Positions 1 through 5,244 of a stretch of 5,244 nt of DNA are shown piece after piece (position 1 is the first letter of the stretch; the number at the start of each line of letters is the position of its first letter). The stretch covers positions 1-5,244 of the forward strand of contig PBSP01000011.1 in NCBI GenBank assembly GCA_002726845.1, read 5' to 3'. Under the pieces are notes generated by a model. The model did no database searches. It saw nothing but the letters and a program-made list of their open reading frames with translations, and was not told where the DNA came from. The position numbers and the translations under genes were made by a program. Source of the DNA: Methanobacteriota archaeon (GTDB lineage Archaea > Thermoplasmatota > Poseidoniia > Poseidoniales > Poseidoniaceae).

Positions 1-292
1 AGGAAAGGCAGGCCCCCGTGAGGTCCAGAACAAACTCAAACGCATCTTCAATACGGGACCATTGTGAGACGGATATACCACCGCCGTGCCCGTCCAATGC
101 AGCTCGAACCGCCCCCAATCGAGAAAGAAGAGCAGGAACCAATCGTTCCGTATCGACAACGTCTTTGATGGAAGTCTCCAACAATATTGCTTCTTCCTCG
201 GCGTCGGTGGACTCTTCGATTCGACGCTTGGCTTCCTGTTCCATTGCTTTTTGCGCCTCTAGCGCATATGCCCGAACCAAGTCGTCGTCCAT
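1..292 (-). CDS. NifU/NfuA-like Fe-S carrier domain protein, partial (3' end beyond left edge)
   Basis: This minus-strand frame is open from an ATG at 292-290 to the left edge: 97 codons plus one base, with no stop. Residues 1-45 are acidic and charged, rich in Glu, Ala, Lys and Arg, and look like a helix or coiled coil. Residues 50-97 match a NifU C-terminal domain: a VRAAL segment, the DGHGGG turn at 67-72 (compare GHGG in E. coli NfuA), a strand, and then LTGAC at 91-95. The family motif is GACxxC. Cys95 is visible and the next Cys would be residue 98, whose first base (T) fits a Cys codon at the very edge. The family holds a 4Fe-4S cluster between two protomers and passes it to client proteins. 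A GGAGG ribosome site (301-297) lies 4 nt upstream of the start. The divergent position beside sufC supports a role in Fe-S delivery. I infer a carrier rather than a scaffold because no IscU-type domain is seen. Confidence 0.8.
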   Translation of the reverse strand, partial: MDDDLVRAYALEAQKAMEQEAKRRIEESTDAEEEAILLETSIKDVVDTERLVPALLSRLGAVRAALDGHGGGISVSQWSRIEDAFEFVLDLTGACLS

Positions 293-296
293 GCGC

Positions 297-301
297 CCTC
301 C
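297..301 (-). promoter_or_regulatory. Shine-Dalgarno site of the NifU-domain gene
   Basis: On the minus strand GGAGG (301-297) is followed by a 4-nt spacer and the ATG at 292. This supports that start and shows that the minus-strand frame, not the overlapping plus-strand open frame at 18-320, is the real gene here. Confidence 0.6.
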
Positions 302-390
302 AAACCGCAATGGTGTTTGAAATGTTGCAATGATGATGAGTTACGAAGGATTGCATCCATTGATAAGGGGGAAACGGTACCACATACTAA

Positions 391-395
391 GTGAG
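391..395 (+). promoter_or_regulatory. probable Shine-Dalgarno site deciding the sufC start
   Basis: GTGAG at 391-395 matches the GGTGA part of the consensus ribosome site and sits just before ATG 399. It has the same register relative to the start as the GAGGTGAT site of sufB. The alternative upstream ATG triplet at 330-338 has no purine-rich site in front of it. Confidence 0.45.
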
Positions 396-398
396 AAC

Positions 399-1142
399 AT
401 GACTGACGTCTTGTTGAGGGTGGAAAATCTTCACGTTTCCGTGGGGGATACTCCAATTATTCATGGGATAAATCTCGACATAAAACGCGGAGAAATTCAC
501 GCTATTATGGGACGAAACGGTTCAGGTAAATCGACTCTCGCTAACGTCATCATGGGCCATCCAGCCTATGAAATCACCAGCGGTTCAATCTTCTACAAGG
601 GAGAGAACATCAACGAAATGGAAGTCTTCGAGCGTGCTCGTGCAGGTATGTTCCTGTCGTTCCAATACCCCGCAGCAATTCCTGGTGTTCAGGTTGGGAA
701 CTTTCTGCGCAAGTCGGTTGCTTCTGTTCAAGGAGAGGCACCATCTCCTCGTGCGTTTCGAAAGAGCCTCAACGAAGCCATGAACCAACTTGACATGGAC
801 AAATCCTTCCTCTCTCGATACGTGAATGACGGTTTTAGCGGTGGTGAAAAGAAGCGTCTTGAAATCCTTCAGATGCTGCTCCTTAAGCCTGACATGGCGC
901 TCCTCGACGAAACGGATTCTGGACTTGATATCGATGCACTTCGCATCGTTGCGGAGGGGATTAATGCCGTTGCGAAAGAAACGGGATGTCTCATCATCAC
1001 CCACTATCAACGACTTCTGGATTTGATAAAGCCCGACATTGTTCACGTTCTCATCGACGGAAAGATTGTCCACAGCGGTGGACCCGAACTTGCCATGAAA
1101 CTTGAAAAAGAAGGGTACGATTGGGTGGATGCCCTAGCTTGA
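399..1142 (+). CDS. sufC: SufC, ABC-type ATPase of the SufBCD Fe-S scaffold
   Basis: A cytoplasmic ATPase that binds SufB and SufD and powers cluster assembly on the SufBCD complex. From ATG 399 it is 247 residues, against about 248 in E. coli. Visible motifs in order: Walker A GRNGSGKST (38-46), Q-loop Gln89, the ABC signature as FSGGEKKR (146-153, the SufC form), Walker B ending LLDE with Asp170 and catalytic Glu171, the SGLDID D-loop, and switch His202 in ITHYQRLL. The C-terminal HSGGPELA...GYDWV segment is also typical. I chose ATG 399 because MTDVLLRVENLHV matches the normal family start and GTGAG lies just upstream. The same frame is open back to ATG 330, which would add 23 residues (MMMSYEG...) unlike the family. 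It is the first gene of the operon, 9 nt before sufB. Confidence 0.96.
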   Translation: MTDVLLRVENLHVSVGDTPIIHGINLDIKRGEIHAIMGRNGSGKSTLANVIMGHPAYEITSGSIFYKGENINEMEVFERARAGMFLSFQYPAAIPGVQVGNFLRKSVASVQGEAPSPRAFRKSLNEAMNQLDMDKSFLSRYVNDGFSGGEKKRLEILQMLLLKPDMALLDETDSGLDIDALRIVAEGINAVAKETGCLIITHYQRLLDLIKPDIVHVLIDGKIVHSGGPELAMKLEKEGYDWVDALA

Positions 1143-1148
1143 GGTGAT
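1141..1148 (+). promoter_or_regulatory. strong Shine-Dalgarno site of sufB
   Basis: GAGGTGAT is a near-perfect complement to the 3' end of 16S rRNA. It overlaps the sufC stop codon (1140-1142) and lies 3 nt before ATG 1152. It favours that ATG over the in-frame TTG at 1149 and couples sufB translation to sufC. Confidence 0.75.
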
Positions 1149-1151
1149 TTG

Positions 1152-2558
1152 ATGACAAAAGAAGCACAAGATGCGGTTGGTGACTACAGGTATGGATTTC
1201 ACGATCCTGAATCAGCAACCATTCGATTCGACAAAGGATTGAGCGAGCAAGTCGTTCGAGATATTTCCAAACTCAAAGACGAGCCGGAATGGATGACAGA
1301 AATGCGCGTCAAAGCCTACCACCATTTTGTCGAGAGGGAAATGCCGTCTTGGGGCAACTGCGACTCATTGGAACAGATTGACTTTGACAACGTAACCTAT
1401 TTCCTTCGTTCATCAGACAAAACAGAAAACGACTGGGAAGATGTTCCTGATGACATCAAAAGAACCTTTGATCGTCTTGGAATTCCTGAAGCAGAACAAA
1501 AATGGCTTGGCGGTGTAACAGCACAATACGAAAGCGAAGCCGTCTATCACTCAGTGCGGGAAGACCTCGAAGAACAAGGCGTCCTCTTTTTGGACATGGA
1601 TTCGGGCCTCAAAGAACACCCAGAGCTTGTGAAGAAGTTTTTCGGAACCGTTATACCGTACGCTGACAACAAATTCTCTGCGCTAAATACAGCGGTTTGG
1701 TCAGGAGGATCGTTCATTTACGTGCCCAAGGGTGTGCATGTTGAAATGCCTGTCCAGGCTTATTTCAGAATCAATGCCAAAAACATGGGCCAATTTGAGC
1801 GTACCCTCATTATTGCTGACGAAGGTTCGACTTTGCATTACGTTGAAGGTTGCACAGCACCGACCTATTCAACCGACTCCCTTCACTCCGCAGTGGTTGA
1901 ACTGATCGCTATGGAAGGGGCAAAAATTCGATACTCAACCGTTCAAAATTGGTCCGCGAACGTCTTTAACCTCGTCACAAAGCGAGGTATTGCCCACAAA
2001 AACGCAACAATTGAATGGGTTGATGGAAACATCGGGTCGAAATTGACCATGAAGTATCCCGCCGTTTTGCTCAAAGGAGAAGGCGCCCATGCAGAAGTTA
2101 TCTCGGTTGCCTATGCAGGTGCAGGTCAGCACCAAGATGCGGGTGCAAAAGTGCACCATCTGGCACCAAACACCACATCAAGCATCCTTTCAAAATCGAT
2201 TTCAAAAAACGGAGGACGGTCGTCATACCGTGGTATGCTGCAAGTCACGCCACGCGCATCTGGTTGCCGCTCGAAAGTCATATGCGATGCACTCATGCTG
2301 GATGAGGACAGTCAAAGCGACACCTATCCTACCATGGAAATTGGAAACGCATCCGCAGACCTCGAGCACGAAGCAAGTGTTTCCAAAGTTTCTGGCGACC
2401 AACTCTTCTACTTGATGAGTCGAGGCCACACCGAAGAAGAAGCCATGGGAATGATTGTCAACGGTTTCTTCGAACCGTTCACTCGCGAACTACCGATGGA
2501 ATACGCTGTTGAACTCAACCGACTGCTCGAACTGGAGATGGAGGGCTCGATTGGATGA
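1152..2558 (+). CDS. sufB: SufB, Fe-S cluster scaffold subunit
   Basis: Core subunit of the SufBC2D complex, where sulfur from SufE is received and the nascent cluster is built. It is 468 residues from ATG 1152, shorter than E. coli SufB (495) and like the archaeal/Gram-positive type. Counterparts of residues known to matter in E. coli SufB are present: Arg206 and Asn208 (R226/N228), Cys234 in VEGCTAP (C254), Gln265 and Trp267 in TVQNW (Q285/W287), Lys283 (K303), Cys378 in VICDALML (C405) and Glu407 in LEHEA (E434). The C-terminal helical part carries QLFYLMSRG...EEA...GF, shared with SufD. An extra Cys372 lies six residues before Cys378. An in-frame TTG at 1149 could add one residue, but the ATG fits the GAGGTGAT site. 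The stop overlaps the sufD start by 4 nt (ATGA), so the two are probably coupled. Confidence 0.97.
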   Translation: MTKEAQDAVGDYRYGFHDPESATIRFDKGLSEQVVRDISKLKDEPEWMTEMRVKAYHHFVEREMPSWGNCDSLEQIDFDNVTYFLRSSDKTENDWEDVPDDIKRTFDRLGIPEAEQKWLGGVTAQYESEAVYHSVREDLEEQGVLFLDMDSGLKEHPELVKKFFGTVIPYADNKFSALNTAVWSGGSFIYVPKGVHVEMPVQAYFRINAKNMGQFERTLIIADEGSTLHYVEGCTAPTYSTDSLHSAVVELIAMEGAKIRYSTVQNWSANVFNLVTKRGIAHKNATIEWVDGNIGSKLTMKYPAVLLKGEGAHAEVISVAYAGAGQHQDAGAKVHHLAPNTTSSILSKSISKNGGRSSYRGMLQVTPRASGCRSKVICDALMLDEDSQSDTYPTMEIGNASADLEHEASVSKVSGDQLFYLMSRGHTEEEAMGMIVNGFFEPFTRELPMEYAVELNRLLELEMEGSIG

Positions 2559-3589
2559 CATCGTACCTCGATGCCACTGTTCCAAGTCGAGCCGAACACC
2601 TCTGGCGCTACACGCCGTGGTCTCGTGTTCATCCCGGAAGCATTGATACTGTACCAAAAGTCGACGCTGCGAGCATCACAAGCGACGAATTTAACGTCAG
2701 CGAAAAGCCGTTTCAACCGCTACCTACTACGGATATTGCGCGAATTTTCCTCAACGAAGTGCTTCAGAATACCACCACTGTTGAAAGCAGCGGTAAAAGC
2801 GGACACATCCACATCCAAGCGAATGGTGAAATCAGCGCTGCGCATTTGCATTTATCTTGCGAAGGTTCAACCCACATTGTCATCCACGTCAAAGGCGATG
2901 CGCAATGGTTTGGACTTGCATTGACAGGCGACGTTAACTCAAACGCACAAATGAGTGTCGGCGTCATTAATGAGTTGTCCTCTGAAACGGTGCTGTTGCG
3001 CGTTGACGACTGGGCAATTCATCGTGATGCTTTGTTTGAACACGCAACACTTTCGCTCGGCGGTCAACGCAACAAATCCGACATCCGCTCAACACTTGGA
3101 GGTAGCAACTCATCCCTCAAGCAATACATCGCTGTTCACGGCCATGGTAGCCGACATGACGACCACCACATCGAGATTCATCACCAGCAACCGCACACCA
3201 ACTCGCATCTCCTGCTCAATGCTGCTTGTGACGATCGAAGTCATTCGATTGGCACGGGCGCACTGACCATTGATGATGTCGCTCAACATACCGATGCAGG
3301 ACAGGTGTTTCGAAATTTACTGCTCTCTCCAACATCACGTGCTGAAGCAATTCCAGAACTTGAGGTAATGGCCAACGAAGTAAGTGCTGCACATGGGGCT
3401 GCTTCGGCACCGATCAATCCTGAACAAATGCATTATCTCATGAGCCGTGGACTGTCCAAAGAGGAAGCAACATCGATGATGGTTGAAGGCTTCCTCATCG
3501 ACTCGTTCACAGGTCTTGATTCCACGCTGGTCCGTGAAACCATTCACCATCGATTAACCTCACATCTTGAACAGAGACTCATGGAGTGA
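2555..3589 (+). CDS. sufD: SufD, scaffold partner of SufB
   Basis: A SufB paralogue that forms the SufB-SufD heterodimer and binds one SufC; in characterised systems it is needed for iron entry and cluster formation. At 344 residues it is shorter than E. coli SufD (423), and the N-terminal part is brief (HLWRYTPW near 15-22). The beta-helix core is recognisable by the His-rich HDDHHIEIHHQQPHTNS segment (201-217), matching the family RxDHxxxIxHxxPHTxS pattern, and by AQHTDAGQVFRNLLLSP (243-259). The C-terminal part has HYLMSRGLSKEEA near 293-305. Interface His280 (E. coli H360) is kept, but the position of E. coli Cys358 is Ala278. The N-terminal half is poorly conserved, as is usual for SufD. 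The ATG overlaps the sufB stop by 4 nt; a GGAGG at 2540-2544 lies 10 nt upstream. Identity rests on both motifs and position between sufB and sufS. Confidence 0.92.
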   Translation: MTSYLDATVPSRAEHLWRYTPWSRVHPGSIDTVPKVDAASITSDEFNVSEKPFQPLPTTDIARIFLNEVLQNTTTVESSGKSGHIHIQANGEISAAHLHLSCEGSTHIVIHVKGDAQWFGLALTGDVNSNAQMSVGVINELSSETVLLRVDDWAIHRDALFEHATLSLGGQRNKSDIRSTLGGSNSSLKQYIAVHGHGSRHDDHHIEIHHQQPHTNSHLLLNAACDDRSHSIGTGALTIDDVAQHTDAGQVFRNLLLSPTSRAEAIPELEVMANEVSAAHGAASAPINPEQMHYLMSRGLSKEEATSMMVEGFLIDSFTGLDSTLVRETIHHRLTSHLEQRLME

Positions 3590-3590
3590 G
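3583..3590 (+). promoter_or_regulatory. Shine-Dalgarno site deciding the sufS start
   Basis: GGAGTGAG overlaps the last codons and stop of sufD and precedes ATG 3595 by 4 nt. It supports ATG 3595 over the in-frame GTG at 3586, which lies inside this purine-rich stretch and would then lack its own site at normal spacing. Confidence 0.5.
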
Positions 3591-3594
3591 ATCG

Positions 3595-4785
3595 ATGGCG
3601 ATACAGAACGACTTCCCGATCTTGCAACGTCAGGTGAACGGTCATCGACTGATTTACCTCGACAATGCTGCGACAACTCAGAAGCCCTCGGTTGTCATTG
3701 ATGCCATGAATGAGTATTACACAAAACACAACGCAAACGTCCACAGAGCGGTACACACACTCGCCGGAGAGGCCACAGACGGTTATGAGGCATGCAGAAC
3801 GACCTTGAAATCTTGGTTCAATGCAGAACGATGCATCTTGACCAGTGGAACCACCGAAGCAATCAATCTCGCAGCGCACGCTTGGGGCCATTCCCAGCTC
3901 AATGGACGCGCAATCGTCCTAACGGAAATGGAACATCACAGCGACATTGTTCCATGGCAAATGCTTTCTGAATCCTTAGGAAACGAGTTGCGCTATGTCC
4001 CTGTAAAGCCTGATTTAACGCTCGACATGGAGGCACTTGAGGCATCCATCGAAGGTGCAGGATTGGTCTGTGTAGTGCACACTTCGAACGTTCTTGGTGT
4101 TCGAAATCCAATCGAGGAGATTATCCGTATTGCACACGATAACGGAGCCAAAGTCTTGCTCGATGCTGCCCAAGGCGCACCGCATTGTCAGATTGACATG
4201 GCTGAACTCGGTGCGGATATGATGGCCTTGTCTGCGCACAAAATGTGCGGGCCGACCGGGGTTGGTTGCCTCTTGGTCAATGAAGAAACATTCCAAGAAA
4301 TGCAACCGTTCATGGGCGGAGGTGACATGATTGAAACCGTCACACTGGAAGGTTCAACCTACCAAACCAACGAGCATCGCTTCGAGGCTGGAACGCCAAG
4401 AATTGCCGAAGCCATCGGCTGGAATGCAGCACTTGGCTACCTGGGTCAACTCGATCTCAAAAAGCACCACAAGCGACTCTTGGGTATCGCAAGACACGTT
4501 GCGAGCGAGCTGCGCTCATTGGGTATGACCGTCTACGGTCGTCATGATGACAACGATTCATCCGTGGTTTCTTTTCTCCATCCAACCTTGCACAGTGAAG
4601 ATTTTGCCCACCTCTTGGACGCCCGAGGCGTTGCAGTTCGAACCGGCCATCATTGCGCCCAACCACTCTTGAACCGTCTCGGAATAAGTGGTACTGTTCG
4701 TGCATCATTCTACATCTACAATACGATGGAAGATGCTGAAGAATTTTTGAATCATGTCAGAGATATTCTGGAGCGATTTGCATGA
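3595..4785 (+). CDS. sufS: SufS, PLP-dependent cysteine desulfurase (type II)
   Basis: Converts L-cysteine to alanine and carries the sulfur as a persulfide for SufE. From ATG 3595 it is 396 residues, close to the usual 400-406. It opens like the family, with DFPILQRQVNG and YLDNAATTQKP (21-31). PLP-site residues are visible: His114 in EMEHHSD stacks on the cofactor, Asp190 and Gln193 in LLDAAQGAPH, and Lys216 in ALSAHK forms the Schiff base. The catalytic Cys354 sits in RTGHHCAQP, the short group II (SufS) active-site loop rather than the long IscS loop. The GGGDMI and FEAGTPR motifs near 241-268 are also typical. An in-frame GTG at 3586, overlapping the sufD stop, would add three residues; ATG 3595 is preferred because GGAGTGAG precedes it. 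The stop overlaps the sufE start by 4 nt, in line with the two proteins working as a pair. Confidence 0.96.
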   Translation: MAIQNDFPILQRQVNGHRLIYLDNAATTQKPSVVIDAMNEYYTKHNANVHRAVHTLAGEATDGYEACRTTLKSWFNAERCILTSGTTEAINLAAHAWGHSQLNGRAIVLTEMEHHSDIVPWQMLSESLGNELRYVPVKPDLTLDMEALEASIEGAGLVCVVHTSNVLGVRNPIEEIIRIAHDNGAKVLLDAAQGAPHCQIDMAELGADMMALSAHKMCGPTGVGCLLVNEETFQEMQPFMGGGDMIETVTLEGSTYQTNEHRFEAGTPRIAEAIGWNAALGYLGQLDLKKHHKRLLGIARHVASELRSLGMTVYGRHDDNDSSVVSFLHPTLHSEDFAHLLDARGVAVRTGHHCAQPLLNRLGISGTVRASFYIYNTMEDAEEFLNHVRDILERFA

Positions 4786-5192
4786 CGTATCCTGAACAAT
4801 TGGTTGAATTGATAGAGGAGTTTCAAGCCATTGACGACCAAATGGAACGTCTCGAGTACGTGTTTGACTTGGCATCTGAGGTTAACGAGCTGGCTGCCGA
4901 CCGCTGGACTGATGAAACGCGAATTCGGGGATGTCAATCTGAAGCGCATGTTTACGTCGACATCGATGACAGCACCGTTCGAATTTACTCTGGAGCGGAT
5001 TCAAAACTTGTTCAAGGACTCATGGGCATCTTGACCATCGCCATCGATCAACAACCTGTTGAGATTGCCCTATCGCTTACACCTGAGTTCGCTGTAGAGA
5101 TGGGTATCCTCAATTCTCTATCACCGTCCAGAAGCAATGGATTTCGAAACATGTTTGATAAAGTCATGAGAGATTTGAAGGAGGAAGAATGA
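4782..5192 (+). CDS. sufE: SufE, sulfur acceptor and activator of SufS
   Basis: A small cytoplasmic protein that takes the persulfide from SufS Cys354 and carries sulfur to SufB. It is 136 residues, against 138 in E. coli, and starts with a typical helix (PEQLVELIEEFQAIDDQMERLEYV). The active-site loop is RIRGCQSEAHV, with the acceptor at Cys51 (codon 4932-4934), the same number as in E. coli SufE. It is the only cysteine in the protein. The fold continues through a DSKLVQGLMGIL-like segment at about 71-84, also a family feature. The ATG overlaps the sufS stop (ATGA) and GGAG at 4770-4773 lies 8 nt upstream. It is a free-standing SufE and not fused to another domain; a SufU-type zinc protein is excluded by the single cysteine. 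Confidence 0.95.
   Translation: MTYPEQLVELIEEFQAIDDQMERLEYVFDLASEVNELAADRWTDETRIRGCQSEAHVYVDIDDSTVRIYSGADSKLVQGLMGILTIAIDQQPVEIALSLTPEFAVEMGILNSLSPSRSNGFRNMFDKVMRDLKEEE
5180..5184 (+). promoter_or_regulatory. Shine-Dalgarno site of the last gene
   Basis: GGAGG near the end of sufE lies 4 nt before ATG 5189 and 7 nt before ATG 5192. Both spacings are seen elsewhere in this window (4 for the NifU-domain gene; the sufB and sufC sites fit 7), so it confirms a gene start here but does not choose between the two ATGs. Confidence 0.6.
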
Positions 5193-5244
5193 TGGTTGAG
5201 AAAGAACAAGTCATGAACGCACTGCAATCGGTTGAAGACCCTGA
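5189..5244 (+). CDS. probable DUF59/MIP18-family (SufT-like) protein, partial (3' end beyond right edge)
   Basis: Only 18 codons plus two bases are visible: MMVEKEQVMNALQSVEDP, then GA, which can only encode Glu or Asp. The pattern VxxALxxVxDPE is how DUF59/MIP18 proteins (SufT, PaaD-like, eukaryotic CIA2) commonly begin, and such genes often end suf operons. Members act in maturing Fe-S proteins. The start overlaps the sufE stop by 4 nt (ATG 5189) or by 1 nt (ATG 5192, TGATG), and a clear GGAGG lies upstream, so this is part of the operon. The family call rests on a very short N-terminus plus context. The diagnostic DUF59 core lies outside the window, so another family is possible. Confidence 0.6.
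   Translation, partial: MMVEKEQVMNALQSVEDP

Larger units (their letters stand above)
293..398. promoter_or_regulatory. divergent intergenic control region between the NifU-domain gene and sufC
   Basis: About 106 nt separate the two divergent start codons, so promoters for both directions must lie here or reach into the gene ends. I see no convincing bacterial -35/-10 pair and no clear archaeal TATA box. The most AT-rich candidate for the sufC direction is TTGATAA at about 360-366. Two copies of GCAATG (307-312 and 327-332) lie 20 nt apart, and a small inverted repeat, GGAT-TGC-ATCC, sits at 348-358. Any of these could be an operator, but each is short enough to arise by chance. The region role follows from gene orientation; the individual elements are weak. 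Confidence 0.45.

Noticed and set aside
18..320. 100-codon plus-strand open frame near the left edge
   Set aside because: It is antisense to the NifU-domain gene, is rich in Ser, Arg and Asn with no recognisable motif, and lacks a ribosome site. The minus strand gives a clear family match.
360..366. TTGATAA as a TATA box or -10 element for the suf operon
   Set aside because: The match is poor and there is no clear partner element; it is kept only as a candidate inside the control region.
48..383. 111-codon minus-strand open frame spanning the divergent region
   Set aside because: It is the wrong frame of the NifU-domain gene; its low-complexity Arg/Gly/Ser translation has no family features, whereas the frame starting at 292 does.
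585..1073. 162-codon minus-strand open frame opposite sufC
   Set aside because: It lies wholly within sufC, whose motifs are intact, and shows no motif or ribosome site of its own.
3586..3594. GTG start of sufS overlapping the sufD stop (GTGA)
   Set aside because: It is possible, but the GGAGTGAG site covers this GTG and is better spaced for ATG 3595; the three extra residues are not needed by the family.
1..5244. Terminators, CRISPR repeats, tRNA genes, insertion sequences or frameshifts
   Set aside because: None seen. Coding is continuous, all five complete suf genes are intact, and there is no non-coding stretch over 110 nt to hold such elements.

Overview
The window holds an almost complete SUF iron-sulfur (Fe-S) cluster assembly operon on the + strand, in the order sufC-sufB-sufD-sufS-sufE. 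A sixth gene, running off the right edge, looks like a DUF59/MIP18 (SufT-like) gene. A gene for a NifU/NfuA-like Fe-S carrier is divergently transcribed at the left edge and cut by it. Every gene seen belongs to Fe-S biogenesis, so this is a dedicated housekeeping locus, not an accessory island. I see no mobile element, CRISPR array, tRNA, rRNA or phage gene.

Layout: 1-292 (-) is the 5' part of the NifU-domain gene. Positions 293-398 form a compact divergent intergenic region that should carry the control signals for both directions. From 399 to 5244 the + strand is coding nearly without a gap. sufC and sufB are separated by 9 nt that contain a strong Shine-Dalgarno sequence. sufB/sufD and sufS/sufE overlap by 4 nt (ATGA), sufD/sufS are 5 nt apart (or overlap by 4 nt if a GTG start is used), and sufE overlaps the last gene by 1 or 4 nt. 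This implies one transcript with translational coupling.

How the genes work together (known from the families): SufS takes sulfur from cysteine as a persulfide and hands it to Cys51 of SufE. SufE passes it to the SufB-SufC-SufD scaffold, where the SufC ATPase drives remodelling and SufB carries the key cysteine and glutamate. Carriers such as the NifU-domain protein, and accessory factors such as DUF59 proteins, help deliver clusters to apo-proteins. The catalytic residues I looked for in SufB, SufC, SufS and SufE are present. SufD keeps the interface histidine but has alanine where E. coli SufD has Cys358.

Organism: base composition is moderate. Translation starts use GGAGG/GAGGTGAT-type ribosome binding sites, which occur in both bacteria and archaea. 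SufB and SufD are the shorter type found in many archaea and Gram-positive bacteria rather than the longer proteobacterial forms. An uncultivated marine archaeon (Thermoplasmatota/Poseidoniales-like) is a guess; the sequence alone does not settle bacterium versus archaeon. I found no clearly novel system. The points most worth a second look are the NifU-domain protein with its acidic helical N-terminus, the SufD Cys-to-Ala change, the extra SufB cysteine, and the short divergent control region.
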